Made by a program: the position numbers and the translations under genes. Below, piece after piece: positions 10,777-22,190 of a stretch of 64,000 nt of DNA; the stretch's first letter is position 1, and each line of letters starts with the position of its first letter. Below the pieces are notes generated by a model, which did not search any database, was not told where the DNA came from, and worked only from the letters and a program-made list of their open reading frames with translations. This DNA comes from Berberis thunbergii (lineage: Eukaryota; Streptophyta; Magnoliopsida; Ranunculales; Berberidaceae): positions 248,001 through 312,000 of the forward strand of contig QNQO01000677.1 in assembly GCA_003290165.1 (NCBI GenBank), read 5' to 3'.

Positions 10777-11462
10777 GATGATACACCAAAATGATCTCTC
10801 TTTTACACCATACACGTGTCATGATGATCTCGAGAAATAATAGGCCCAAGCGTTAGCCCGACATTGATTCGGCCCAAGTGATTTTAAGCCTGCACAATGC
10901 AGCCTGCCAGACGGACCCGAAATCATTATAGCTCGCTAGGCCACGTGTTTCACAACTATCCTCAATACCCGTAAATCCTGCTAAGGCAAGTATTTCGAGG
11001 ATTAGCTTCGGATAGGCAAGATAACATCACTTTGTTTCCAGCTAGGAAGCAAATACCAGAGTATATGTCACACATAGAGAATTTTGTTTATGGCTTACTC
11101 TCTGATTGGGAACTATCTTTCGCGTATCTAGGAGCACAAGGTTAACATGGAAACTCTCATTTACATCACAACTCCTAATTAGAGTATAATCTCCACGAAG
11201 ATCTTCTTCCCTAAATTACGCCACTGATGCCCTGGTCGAACCAAGACTCTAGCGCAATAAACAAGACATGAGGTTGGTAAGCTAAGGTACACTACAGATT
11301 CCATGTTTACAACATTACACCTTCCTCAGATCCCTGTCTGACTTTAGCATCGGAGTTTCATCAGCCACCACAATGGTGGTCCGTGGCTCACGTGCGTTCC
11401 TTGTGCAGGTCAACAGGTTTGTAGGTCAAGGTCAATGCAGGGAGCGACAATCGACAACATCA
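10776..11462 (+). repeat. T1 5' LTR
   Basis: Starts TGATGATACACC and ends CGACAACATCA just before the plant gypsy junction ATTTGGCGACGTCCGTGGGG. The end was set by comparison with the solo LTR at 37142-37842, whose TSD fixes both ends. It contains a short stem CCACCACAATGGTGG at 11364-11378 that recurs in other LTRs here. Confidence 0.8.
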
Positions 11463-11483
11463 ATTTGGCGACGTCCGTGGGGA
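11463..11483 (+). promoter_or_regulatory. T1 primer-binding region
   Basis: ATTTGGCGACGTCCGTGGGG directly follows the LTR and matches the TTGGCGCCGTCTGTGGGG motif found at this place in many plant Ty3/gypsy elements. The exact primer tRNA was not worked out. Confidence 0.6.
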
Positions 11484-11562
11484 ACAACAAAGTTCCTAAC
11501 CTTTCACCATCATCATTTCTCTTCAAAATATGAGAAGATAGTGACCACCAGATCACGCAACA

Positions 11563-12500
11563 ATGGAGAAAAAAAAAGACATGTCAAATGCTCAGACTGG
11601 CGCTATACGGTCGCTCTCAGCGGTATCGGTGACACAGGGGCAGCAGGCTCACACCCCCACGCCAGCAACAACAATGACAAACCCCAGGATAGATTTGGTG
11701 TCATCTCAAAAAAAACAAGTCCCCAAAGCAGTGGAGGCTCTCATACAGTAGAACCCTCCAACTGCTACTGGAGATCAAAAACAGCACAAGCCTCCATCTC
11801 CCGAAGACAACAGAGAGCAAGCACATGAGAGTCAAGCCTCTGCTAGTTCTCATTGGACTAAAGGAGGAAGCACAGCTAACATGAACTCGACTTTCAGGGC
11901 AGCCAAGCTCGCTCCGTAGAACCCCTTTCGCAGAGGAGCACACGACCCAGACGTGTTATATCACCTCTCAGTTCAATTGTTCATGGACCGTATCATGAAT
12001 GAGGCTCTTCCAAAGAAGTTCACGCCTCCAAAGATCGACTTCTATGATGGGACTACACACCCATTCGATCACTTGTGCCATTTACGAAAGTTAGCATCTC
12101 CGAAAAGGCCCATAATACATACTCTCTTTGAAGCAGAAATCTAATGAGACACTAAGAGATTATGTCACGTGCTTCAACGATGAGATGACGCTCATTGACG
12201 GCTGCAGCGATGACACAGCCGTGATGGTTTTATCGTGGGCCGAAGAGAGGGGAAGCTTTACGATTTCCTCACCTTGGAACCCCCTTTGAATATGGCAGAA
12301 CTCTTGATGGGCACCCAGAGGTACATCACCTTGGAAGAGATGAGAACAGCGAAGAAGGAAACATAAGTTGAGAAGAAGCCCTTCGTTCCTAAGGACAGGA
12401 AGGAGGGAAGAAGACGAAAGCACTGGGGGCCCCATGAAACGCCATCCAAAGCTATAGCCAACTCACATGCTCAATCCACTCAATCGGACGAACTTCGGAC
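11563..12500 (+). pseudogene. T1 gag remnant
   Basis: ATG at 11563 opens a polar N-terminal region. The frame at 11953-12144 reads PKKFTPPKIDFYDGTTHPFD, the start of the retrotransposon gag domain; ETLRDYVTCFNDEMTLIDG (12149-12205) and LYDFLTLEPP (about 12257) follow in shifted frames. Roughly 60 residues of the usual gag core between DHLCHLRKL and ETLRDYV are missing. Stops at 11749, 11919, 12142 and others. The CACTA element enters shortly downstream at 12619. Confidence 0.75.
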
Positions 12501-12639
12501 AAATATCAAGTTCAAACATAGTGACATGACGAGGCTAATCATGGTGGAGGGAGGCAGCTGCTCTAAGGTTGGTTGCTGGTATTATATCTAAAACTAGGCG
12601 TTTCAGAGCATCGACATGCACTACTACAAATATAGGCTT

Positions 12640-12900
12640 GCATAGCACTTAAAAATAGGCTTAGATAGCGCTCAAAAAAGCGCTATGCAAGGCGCGTACT
12701 TGAATAGCGCTTCGTTAGATAGCGTTTTATTAAGCGCTATCTAAGCGTTGATTTTTTTTTAATTAACTTCAATAGCGCCTTAGAAAGTGCTATGTAAGCG
12801 CTAATTTTTTTTTAAATTAGCTTGAATAGCGCTTTGATGAGCGCTATTTAATTTTGTTGATTTTTTTAATTAGCTTCAATAGCGCTTTAGAATTTCGGTG
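12640..12900. repeat. CACTA left subterminal repeats
   Basis: At least ten copies of ATAGCGCTT / AAGCGCTAT in both orientations, spaced 15-40 bases. These are the usual transposase-binding region of CACTA elements. They continue at 14766-14950 beyond the inserted solo LTR. Confidence 0.85.
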
Positions 12901-12919
12901 AATTTTTTTATTAACTACC

Positions 12920-14760
12920 TGATATACACGTAATTATTACAAATTATGACCCTTAATTTATATATGTTAGTGCTTCAATTAATATATTTTATTCTAATTA
13001 TTTCAACTTTTATGTTTTTGTAGGAATCTGCGCGCGTGAACGATAAAGTCGCATTAAGGCGACAAATTTGAGAAAATGATTAATTTGTCGATTCTAGCGG
13101 TGGCACAAAAGAGTGGTTCACACATCTAAGCCTAACGCAACTTACTTTAACCAAGCTCAAGCCCAAGCCCAAGCCCAAGCCCAGAAAGCTAGAATCCTAA
13201 ACCCAGCCTAACAAGGAAATAGGGAAACCCTATTTAGGTTTCTCTATTACCTTCTCTAAAGGGACTCCTCTTCTCTCCCACGTTTTCTTGCTCTCTCTCA
13301 CAGCCACCATCTCCACCTCCACCAAGGCAGAGCCCTGCCGCTCTCGCCACTAACCAGCCACCGTCGTCACCACCGTCACTAACCACCCTGTTTCACAACA
13401 CAAACATCAACCTCACCACCTTCACCTCGCCACAGTCCTCTCTGTCCAGAACACAGCCGCCACCACCATCTCCCTCCATCTCTCTCACCACCACCATCAC
13501 TAGAACACCATCGCCACCACCGCGCGCACAACACCGCCGCGAAACAGGGCACCTCTCTGTTCCTCGCCCTCCTTCCACTTTCTCTCTTCTCCAAGGTCTC
13601 TCCCTCCTTCACGCCTCTCTCTGTTAGAGCACCACCACCACGAGAACCTCGCTACCACCGCGACAGACTTGACTCCACCGCGAAACAGGGAGCTCCCTGT
13701 TTCTCGTCTTCATTCACGGTTTGTGTTGATTCCATTGTTCTCTCACCTTCTCTTTGTTCTTGCAGGTATAGGAAACGTTCGTGCGGAGAGGAAGCTCGCG
13801 AGGAGCGGAGAACGGAGGCTGGAAGGGCGCTGTCGCGCTGGAGAAGACGAAGGCTGAAGCAGCGGCGAATTCGCGCGGGAGAAAGAAACTATTTTCATTT
13901 TTGAAAAACAATTGGGGTTATTTGCACCCCGAGAACTTGTAAGAGCCACCACATTGTAAATTTAGCTGTTTTTCTCGGAATTCATGCGCGTATAGGAAGC
14001 GATGGGTTCCTCATTCAGCGATGCTGTGACCACCACCACCATGAGTCACTAAACCCCACGCAAGGTGAAGAGGTGAACTCCTAGATGTAACAAACTAAAT
14101 TAGTAATTGATTCGCTTTAAGTTTTCACGATGAATAATGATGTCTAATGATTCTCACTTTTATTTAATATAGAAATTTATGTTATTTCAGTGAGAGGGAT
14201 ATCATAGATTTCTTTGTAGATTATTTTTATTCCGGTGATTATCTTTTCTTCTCCATATAAGCTTAGTCACGTTTTTCTTATGTGTGGAATGCTTAAGGAT
14301 TAATTGATTCCGGTAGGTTAGTTATATGTGATCGTCATTTATTACGGTATTGTCTCCGGATATATCGTAAGTTTAAGATATCACATATGACAAACCTTTG
14401 TGTTCTTTTAGGAAAAAAGTGAAATCTTAAATTCATTTACATTAGGGTATATTAATGTTTAAAAGATTATTTTTCCGATTACGTCGTTTGGGATGTGAAA
14501 CACGTAGTTGAGTCATCATAGCGAATCAACACTAGTTAGCGTGTGAAGTCTAGGAGGGATTCTTGGAACCTTGTGATTTTTCTAAACTTAATTTTCATTA
14601 AATTAAATTCAATTTCGTATTTTAAATTTGTTAGAATTTATTAGCTTTAGTTTCGCATAGTTTGTCTTCCTTAACCTTGTTTTGTAGATCGTTTTTCCTC
14701 GTGGGATCGACACCCCATTCTTTACTGCAATTGACCGCGTGTATTGTTTGGGCGTAATCA
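12920..14760 (+). mobile_element. Solo LTR inserted in CACTA left end
   Basis: Runs from TGATATACACG to GGGCGTAATCA with a perfect 5-bp TSD CTACC at 12915-12919 and 14761-14765; CACTA subterminal repeats continue on both sides. It aligns with the LTR at 32955-34923 read on the minus strand: shared words are CCTTAATTTATATATGTTAGTG, TTTTTGTAGGAAT, GCATTAAGGCG and CTCGTGGGATCGAC (near the 3' end). It also has CCCAAG repeats at 13153-13180. ORFs at 13379-13952 are low-complexity. This LTR gives the true ends of the family. Confidence 0.9.
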
Positions 14761-14765
14761 CTACC

Positions 14766-14950
14766 ATAGCGCTTAAAAGCGCTATTTAATTTAAATGAAT
14801 TTTTTAAATTAGATTTGTTTATCTTCTAAGATAGCGCGTAAATAAGTGCTATGGAAGTAATTAGATTGTTCTTAGATATCGTGCTAAAAGAAGCGCTATT
14901 GTAGTATATATGTTAAACTTAGATAGCGCTTATTTGAGCACTATCTAAGT
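14766..14950. repeat. CACTA left subterminal repeats, continued
   Basis: More ATAGCGCTT / AAGCGCTAT units directly after the solo LTR, such as CATAGCGCTTAAAAGCGCTAT at 14766. This proves that the LTR landed inside the subterminal region. Confidence 0.85.
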
Positions 14951-15184
14951 TATTTGATTTGTTTTTTCTATTTTTTTGATACCGATTTTCTGGGCTAAAT
15001 ATAATATTTAATATAATAATGACAACGTTCAATCAATCAATAAAGACACAACATGATAACTAACTGTTTCTCATTAATTCAAAATATAATTTAAGCATTC
15101 ATACAAAGTGCAGCAGGTAACGGGACCCCTAGCTGTTTCTCAAATTCCCATCTACCAGTCAATATATAACACGATCGTACACAC

Positions 15185-15571
15185 CTAAATGATCAACTGC
15201 ACATCATTGATGTCCAAACTCCTAGCTGCCACATTTGTGGCCACCAATGTCATGAACTTTCCAGACCTAAACCCAGAAAGTGTGATCTACAAAGAATCAC
15301 CCAATTATTAAGAAGAAAAAGATTGAGTGCTACATGTGTTAAATAAAAATAAGAACACAATCCAAAAGGAGCAAGTAACACCGGCGGCACGCTTGCCTTT
15401 GCAACCAAATTTAAGGAATAACAAAAAAGGGCATACTACCATGTAGCTAGTAAACTTACTTCACGTGTTGCCTGTTGTATATCTCCATGTAAAGCACGTG
15501 CACCAGGCAATAGGCCCGAAAGCACAGAAGCAGAATCCTTTGTTTCTGTGAAAATAATTGTTCGCCCACCA
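15185..15571 (-). pseudogene. Captured DEAD-box RNA helicase exons
   Basis: Exon A (15571-15460) encodes GGRTIIFTETKDSASVLSG then LLPGARALHGDIQQATRE and ends at a GTAAGT donor. Exon B (15286-15185) starts after TGTAG and encodes [33 protein letters not shown]. These are helicase motifs IV-V of the plant RH3/RH7 (PRH75-like) group. The final CAG has become TAG (15187-15185) right at a GTGTGT donor, which gives an in-frame stop. ARGLD reads ARSLD. Both exons sit in the CACTA element with intron intact, so the capture was from DNA. Motifs I-III and VI are missing. Confidence 0.88.
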
Positions 15572-15599
15572 CTTTATAAAATTAAGACCAGAAATAATA

Positions 15600-16880
15600 C
15601 ACCATTAGGTCACCGAAGATTATACAAATGATGCAAAAGATATTGTTTATAAACACTGTTACACATATACCAATAGAAAAATAGTGTGCAAAGGCAAACT
15701 ATGAAGAGCCCAAAAATATTATTTCAAGCGAGCAAAACAAAATGCAGTAGAGAATCCCCATATAATTGAGTCAAGGTTCTCATTGTACTCAACCTGTTGC
15801 CAAAGTATAAGTTGGAGACTTGGAGTGCATCGGAAGAAGTGTTAATTAAGGAAAAGATGGAGCTAATTTGGACATGTTTATAGGTTTTTAATTCTATTAC
15901 ATTAGTGAATGGAAAGTGTGGCAAGCATGAAATTAATATTCATAATAAAAAAGAGTATCGTGACTTTCACAGGCATTTCAGAGAATAAGCGCACAAGATT
16001 TTTCATGTTGAAGTCGTGTCATGCAGTGTCGTAGCATGAGCAATACCTATAACTACATTAATAATCTCTCTTTCTCACTTTCATTCAAAACTCAAGACGG
16101 CCAAACTACAACTTTGAGACACTTTTGATCAATCAAAAGTCATTACACTGCCCTCAACCCTTACACCCATAATAGAACTAAAGAACGAACATAAATAGCA
16201 AGAAAAATTACAAAGGAAATGGAGGTTAATAAAAACAGGTAGATCCAAAATGAGTAGTTGGCACCTCTCTTTTATCCCTTAACTCCATGTGTAAACTACA
16301 AACATTCTTTATGGATTATCAAATTTTACAAAAATTCATCACACCGTGTGATAAAACAGAAAATTAGTATGAAATACACACCTTGGAATTCTTGCACAAG
16401 TTTCTGAAGCACATGCAATTAAATTCAGCTTCCCACACCAAGAAACAGCACTGAAAATTACACATGTAACCTTTCAGTCACCAACTCACATAACGATAAT
16501 AGCCAACAATTCCTAAATGGATTTTAGATTGAATAAATAAATAATGAAAAAAATAGTCTGATTAAAGCTTGGGGCATTAGCAGAAAACCCCAACTCTGTC
16601 TACAATTCCAACGGAGCACCAAATTGAGGTCAAAATTCACTCGAACTTCATCGATATCCTTGTAGGTCTTACAATTCAGCCAACTGTAAGACAAACTCTT
16701 GTTTTGAAGCAAACCCATTGCAATGCTTACAAAACTGATCACTTAAGCCAACTGGGAACACCATAATTCAACTAAAACAGACCCAAATTGCTTCACGTTA
16801 AACTCCAAAGACCCCAAAATTAATCAAATTAAACAAAGCAAGAGGAAGGGGTGTGACCTGAAATTTCTACAAAGACCTGG
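15600..16880. other. CACTA interior, no clear coding
   Basis: AT-rich. Probably intronic DNA of the captured helicase gene, on the minus strand. The 72-residue frame at 16524-16742 is not recognisable. Confidence 0.35.
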
Positions 16881-16889
16881 AACGCTCAT

Positions 16890-17029
16890 CTTGTGCTTAA
16901 GATTGGAGGGGGTTGTTTGAGACTGATACGAAACACAGTTGCATGACCCACTGAGGGCTCCTTTGCCGAATCATCTTTCATGGATACAGCTTCTTCTTCA
17001 TCCGCTTCCTCCTCTTTGATGGATGATAC
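16890..17029 (-). pseudogene. Possible N-terminal exon of the captured helicase
   Basis: After an AG acceptor at 17031-17030 the minus strand reads VSSIKEEEADEEEAVSMKDD, then SAKEPSVGHATVFRIS, and meets a stop near 16890. RH7-type helicases have an acidic/lysine-rich N-terminus leading to a FRIS-P motif before the first helicase domain, so this may be the same gene as 15185-15571, lying upstream of it in the right order. Similarity is short; it could instead be another captured gene. Confidence 0.4.
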
Positions 17030-17337
17030 CTTGGAGCAAAACAAAAGTAGTTAAAATATAGATAGATGACTATAAAATATGGATGATACTCTTACTTGGA
17101 CATGCAACAGGTGATTGCTAAACTTGAAGGACCTGCAGTAAGTCATTCAAAGATAAAAACGACTGAGATTGCAATATAGATAAAAGTAGAATAATAGACA
17201 TAAATAAATGACGTAATCCCAATTTGAGGCTGATGCCCTGTATTAGGTTTTTAAGTAAATACCTTCTCTTCAGTAGGTTTTTAAGTAAATAAAAACTAGC
17301 TTTAACTTTAACTCAGTAAGAGAAGTAAGAGCTAGTG

Positions 17338-17465
17338 TATATACATCCACATCTATACACATCACTTATCAATTATCATGCACATCCATACACATTTATA
17401 CACATCCACATCTACAACCACATCTATGCACATCTATACACATCTATCCACATCTATACACATCA
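17338..17465 (+). repeat. ACACATCTAT-type minisatellite
   Basis: About ten imperfect copies of a 10-12-base unit (CACATCTATA / CACATCCATA) within the CACTA element, between the two captured genes. Confidence 0.8.
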
Positions 17466-17683
17466 ATTATCATCCACTGAGGCTTCTGAATGAAAAAAAG
17501 AGCGTTTTGCATGATAATTGAAGTTGCATCTATACATATAGTCTACCGTCTCTTTTACTTTTCTCCTTGCCCAAGTTTTCTCTGTTATAGAATTTCATAG
17601 TTTCATATAATGTTTCTTTTGCTTACTTGCTTAAATGCATTAGTATCAAACCTCCCAGAAAGATTAGAAAAAATAATATGCAC

Positions 17684-19280
17684 CTGTCCCGCAGTTCTAT
17701 TCAAGGCCCAGTTGAAAGCAGGTTGGTCATTGGCTTTCTTTTGCTTGGACCATGGTTGAACTTGGAGTTCTTCAATCCACGTCTTCATAACTTTTTAGCT
17801 CCACTGGTGGGCCGTAGGAAAATCATGCAGCTACAGATATAGGTGCGACCCTTTTTCCCTGGAGCTGGCAAGGCCGAAGAGTGGTTCAATGGTTTCACCT
17901 GCTCATTTCATTGGAAGGAAAGATGGAAATAAATAACACGACAAGAACTGGAAGCACTGTGAAGTCCTAGCATTAATACACATCGGACCTTTCTAAATCT
18001 ATCAAAATGAAAAAAATAACAAAATGATATCCAGATTAACCACTTGATTAGCTATGGCTATAATGGACAAAATTTAGATATGTTTTAATTAATTTTTATA
18101 ATTTTTTTCCAAAAGAAAAAAGTTTATGCTAAACAATATATATCGGGAAGTCTATATTGATAATCATTCACTGGGATTGATTTTGGCTAAAGATATTTCA
18201 ACATTTCCTACCAAATGTCAGGTCAGAGCTGCTTGAATGCATAATACTTCTATCAGGAAGGGTAAAGCCGAATGTCAGACTGATATGGCCACTGAGCAAC
18301 GGGGGCATACATCATTTTTTTGATTCTAAGGTTAGCTAAGACAGTGAGGCTTGAATGACAATCCAGGGGAGATACAAGATGAACCCGGCCACTTCGTTAT
18401 ATGATGCCTGAATCTGTCAGGACATCAAATTTCAGAGTTCAATTCTTGCTTCTTGAACTCTCGATGACTTGTCCCTCCAATGCCAACGAGCTATAGGCTT
18501 GTGTGCTGGATGCCACATCCTATATGTATAGGCCTTGGCTGCACAGACACAGAGAACAAACGTAATTGCTTCAACATGACCAGACCAAAGTCTAAGATCC
18601 ATGGAATCAAAACCGTCCATCCTGAGGCACCCCCTTAGATTATTATGGTGTTTCAACAACCTCTTAAGTGGCCATGTGCATCAAGATTGTTAACTTTTAG
18701 TCCTGTACAGTATAGCTCAGTTCATATTTTTTTGACAAGTCACGCAGGTTAATTCAAAACAATATTTCTAGACTATAGCTAGCAATACAGTATTATCTAA
18801 TTGGGAGTCTTTTTTGAGAAGTAGCTAATGTTTCATCATTCTGTTGTTTGTTATTAGCTCTTTCTTTCTTTTGTTTCTTTCCAGGTTTTCTTGATCTCCT
18901 CGCTCCTTTGTGTTCTTTTGGGATCTCTTTTCAATATATTTAGTGTTCCATTGAAAATAAATTTCTAAAACTTCATATCTGAACTGATAGACTCAAAAAC
19001 TTATCAAATATGGAAATCTTTCTTGATTTAACATAAAACTCATTTTCATCATTGCATGTACAACTTTCCATCTGATACTTGACAAAAAAACAACATTAAC
19101 TAAATTAAACTGACATACCGCAGCCATATCATCAGTGAAATATACATCATGATGCCCTTTCAGATATGCTAGTGGATCGGCCAACCACACCATATCAACA
19201 TCATTGTACATAACATTATAACCAAGCTCCAGAATCTGCAGTAAGTGGCGAGGTCTGCGGGATGTAAAATTGAAAAATCC
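17684..19280 (-). pseudogene. Captured GT77 xylosyltransferase exons (MGP4/RGXT-like)
   Basis: Exon 1 (19280-19119; AG acceptor at 19282-19281, GTATGT donor) encodes FFNFTSRRPRHLLQILELGY, NVMYNDVDMVWLADP and HHDVYFTDDMAA. Exon 2 (17898-17684; CAG acceptor, GTGCAT donor) encodes VKPLNHSSALPAPGKKGRTY, ICSCMIFLRPT and WIEELQVQPWSKQKKANDQP. This is the plant nucleotide-diphospho-sugar transferase family that includes UDP-xylose:fucose xylosyltransferases of pectin (Golgi); the DVDMVW segment holds the DxD motif. Exon 2 is 215 bp, one short of 72 codons: a 1-base deletion near 17790 shifts the frame. N- and C-terminal exons are missing. Confidence 0.9.
18432..18659 (-). other. Unrecognised 75-codon ORF in the GT77 intron
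   Basis: Starts MLKHHNNLRGCLRMDGFDSM and ends in RWHWRDKSSRVQEARIEL. It lies in the same orientation as the captured exons, between them. I do not recognise it. It may be intron DNA, or an exon of another captured gene. Confidence 0.3.
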
Positions 19281-20316
19281 CTGCAAAACAAGATATATCA
19301 GGAGAGGTTCAAGAGTTCCACCTATAGGTAAGTTGAATCAGTACATACTCTTCTCATGAAAGTTTCAAACAACATTATAACTTGAGATGCAGACTTAGTT
19401 TTGAAATGCAAACCCCATGCAAGTATTGTGTGTAATTTGCAAGCAATTGAGATTTGTATAAAAATAATGACATGGAGTCGACACATAACCCTCAACAGCA
19501 ATATATTCTACTTGGTCTTAGTGATGTGACAGAAGAAACAGTATTAAATTTTTTTTTCAATGAACACCACAACCATCTACATCTATATATTCTCATTGGT
19601 CTTATGTGAAGAAGTACAAAATTTTGTTCCAGAAAATTTAAGAACATAGATCCATAAAGAAACAAAATTCAAAACTCTTTTATTTAAGCAACCATACTCC
19701 CCAAATAATGGACCAATCTTCATATCTCAAGCTTGTGAAGTTGATTAGTTTTATTTAGGTTGCCTGATTGATGTTATGTTATTCAGAGCAGCTTTCTTAT
19801 ATTTGATCAATTCGTTGAGATAAACTAGTTATTGCTTAACCAGATATATAGAATAGGTATGATCAATATACTGAAAAAACACACAACGCCTTATTCATGC
19901 AATATCTATTGACCTAACTTTTGAATCAACCCACAATCCTTATAGCAGTAGATAATTAGCAAAAGTGGCAACTGAAATTGCACAACCTAATATAAGGTGA
20001 ACAAACTGAACTCCACATGTGGTAGTAACATCTGCATAAATTTTCTAAAGTAACACAAATAACAAACTTTTCAATAACAGCAAGCTATCAATTTTCAGCT
20101 CTTTCACCATATGAATCTGCAATTAAAGTCACCTATGTCTAACTGCTACAAGATACGACCTTGTTGAACAGTCAAGTTTTTCATAATTACTGCTGTAAAC
20201 TAATTAACATCTACTAGATAATTTCCTTCTACAGACATTATCTTCATTGTTCAATTGTGGATATCCTCTACTCTACAAAGATATGCTCTATTACAGAGCA
20301 TTCAATCTCATAATGC

Positions 20317-20402
20317 ACATGGATAGTAAAATGCACTTAAGATTGCCATTGATCTGCAATATGGATAGTAAAATGCACTTAAGATTGCCATTGATCTGCA
20401 AA
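20317..20402 (+). repeat. Short tandem duplication
   Basis: A unit of about 42 bases starting ATGGATAGTAAAATGCACTT occurs twice in a row (about 20319 and 20360), nearly identical, so it is recent or slipped. Confidence 0.75.
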
Positions 20403-20859
20403 TATGGCATGCGCTGCAAATATGGAGAAAACTAAAAACCCCAAACCCAAAATTTTAGAGATCTTGATTGAGTGAAGAGCTCGATTGGGGGAAAAGGGAA
20501 CTCTCTGTTTGTTGTATTTATAGAGAGGAAAAACAAGAGAAAATAGAATTCCCTACCTAACAGTAGCATAAAAATCCCTAATTCAAACAAATAATTCTAG
20601 CATACTGCATTGTCAACCAATTCAAAACCCAATATGCAATAAACCCTAACAATATCAGAGATGTAAACTTTTCAACAAATCATCCAAGAAAACAAATGCC
20701 TTAAGCTAATCAGACGATCTTGAGAGTGCAAAGAGTAATAGTTGACCTAATTCAACTTGGAATCGATTCGTTGTTGTGAATTATCAATAGAGATAGATGA
20801 AATTACTTGACTAAAAAGTTTTCGATCTTGAGAGATGAAAAACTGACGATCAATTGGAG

Positions 20860-21090
20860 AAAGAAAGAGAGGAGCACCACAGAAAGACATCAACAACACT
20901 CCGTCGAGAAAGAGCCAAAGCTCGAAAGCGAAAGAGAGTGAGAGCGGTGGAGTGAAGGAGGCAGGGAGAGCAATGGAGAGAGTGAGAGCAATGGAGATAG
21001 GGAGCAGGGCGAGAGAGAGGGAGAGCTACGCACAGAGGGGGAACGAGAGAGAGAAGGAGGTGTTGTTCTCTCCTTCTAGGTTAGATCGAG
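20860..21090 (-). promoter_or_regulatory. CT-rich leader-like region near CACTA right end
   Basis: The plus strand is a GA-rich run (GAGAGAGAGGGAGAG and similar), so the minus strand is CT-rich, like plant 5' leaders or GAGA elements. It lies upstream of all captured exons in their sense orientation and could start a chimeric transcript. No TATA box was assigned. Confidence 0.3.
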
Positions 21091-21159
21091 CGGGCTTTTA
21101 AAAATTTGGGTGAAATAATAAGCGGTTTTATGTATTTGATCTCCCGCTTTTATTCGGAA

Positions 21160-21415
21160 GCGCTATCCTAAATGTAAGTAGCATAGCGCTTTGGAAGCGC
21201 TATGGTAGCTTTGGTAACGTTTTTTTCTCATAGCGTTTTTTAAAGCGCTATCTAAGACATAACTAAGATAGCGCTTAACTGAAAAAAAAAATTAAAAGCG
21301 TTATTGTAGTGTTTTTTTTTAAAGACAAATAAGCGCTATCCTAGTGCCCACTTGGAGAGCTCTTTAAAAAAGCGCTATCTAAGTGGCGTTACCTAAGCTA
21401 ATATTTGTAGTAGTG
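21160..21415. repeat. CACTA right subterminal repeats and terminus
   Basis: AGCGCTAT/ATAGCGCT units recur about ten times, ending in TACAAATATT's inverse ATATTTGTAGTAGTG at 21401-21415, followed by TSD ATG. Confidence 0.88.
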
Positions 21416-21418
21416 ATG

Positions 21419-22190
21419 GTACCAACACATAAAGGACACACTTGTCCCTTGGGAGGAAGTCTGTACGTTTTCTTTGAAATAAGATAAGAAATTACAAGGT
21501 CTCAGCGAACCAATTGGGTGCTCACTCGAAGTAGGTGACCACGCATAACAACAAGTCTTATCACGACTCCTTGGTGCAAATGCAAGAACATTCGAAGAAT
21601 CTAGCATTGGAGATCTCCCTTCAGTCTTTGGAAAACTCAAAGCATGTTCTTCGAGTAAGAGCATCTAAGGAGGTGTGCTCTGCGGAAGATAATGCCTATA
21701 ACGATAAGGAAACACCATTTGAGGTCAGCATTGAATACTGTATGGGAAACGAGGAGATGACTCCCAAGGAAACTGCACAGGGACACATTTGCCAAATTAA
21801 TGATGTTGCACACAACCTCATTAATTGGGGGAAGTAGCCGATACTTAATCGTCTTGCAATCTATGTCGTACACGTGTTACTGTGCAATCTATGTTGTACA
21901 CATAGCGTCTTGATCCTATGACAAACCCTAGCTTTTCTTCTACGGGCCCATGGGCTCAGCTCACTATTCAAGTGGTATTCTACCATGTTCTTGACACGAG
22001 CATTAGAAACCCTAGTCACTTTTGACACACAGATCACACCTACATATCACTAGCTGATTTAAGGTACTCTCGTCTCTTCAAACTCGTCTGCACGATGCAC
22101 TCTACTCATGGATGTGGGCTCACACGCCCATAACAAGCGAAGCCCCAACCTAATCGGGCAAGCTTAGTCAGTTTTGGCTGATGACGGCAG
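21419..22190 (+). other. T1 internal DNA, unassigned
   Basis: Continues T1 after the CACTA element. The 100-codon frame at 21535-21837 (MTTHNNKSYHDSLVQMQEHS start) is polar and may be a degraded gag tail, but I find no zinc knuckle, protease or polymerase motif. Beyond 21840 nothing is recognisable. Confidence 0.35.

Larger units (their letters stand above)
12619..21415. mobile_element. Non-autonomous CACTA element carrying host gene exons
   Basis: Starts CACTACTACAAATATAGGC and ends in the inverse, ...AATATTTGTAGTAGTG. It is flanked by the 3-bp TSD ATG (12616-12618 and 21416-21418). Both ends are rich in AGCGCTAT/ATAGCGCT subterminal repeats, as expected for En/Spm-type elements. I found no transposase. 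Inside, all on the minus strand, are exons of a DEAD-box helicase and a GT77 xylosyltransferase, plus one 1.84-kb solo LTR. It interrupts the T1 internal region. Confidence 0.93.

Noticed and set aside
10776..11360. Shorter LTR ending at TTTCA before the CCACC stem
   Set aside because: The TSD-bounded solo LTR at 37142-37842 and both T3 LTRs include the stem and a further 80-100 bases.
13379..13952. Coding frames in the solo LTR
   Set aside because: Derived from CACCACC/CTCTCT-type simple sequence, without motifs, mutually overlapping on both strands.
18432..18659. Third captured host gene in the CACTA element
   Set aside because: No family recognised and no splice sites convincingly placed; kept only as an unrecognised ORF.
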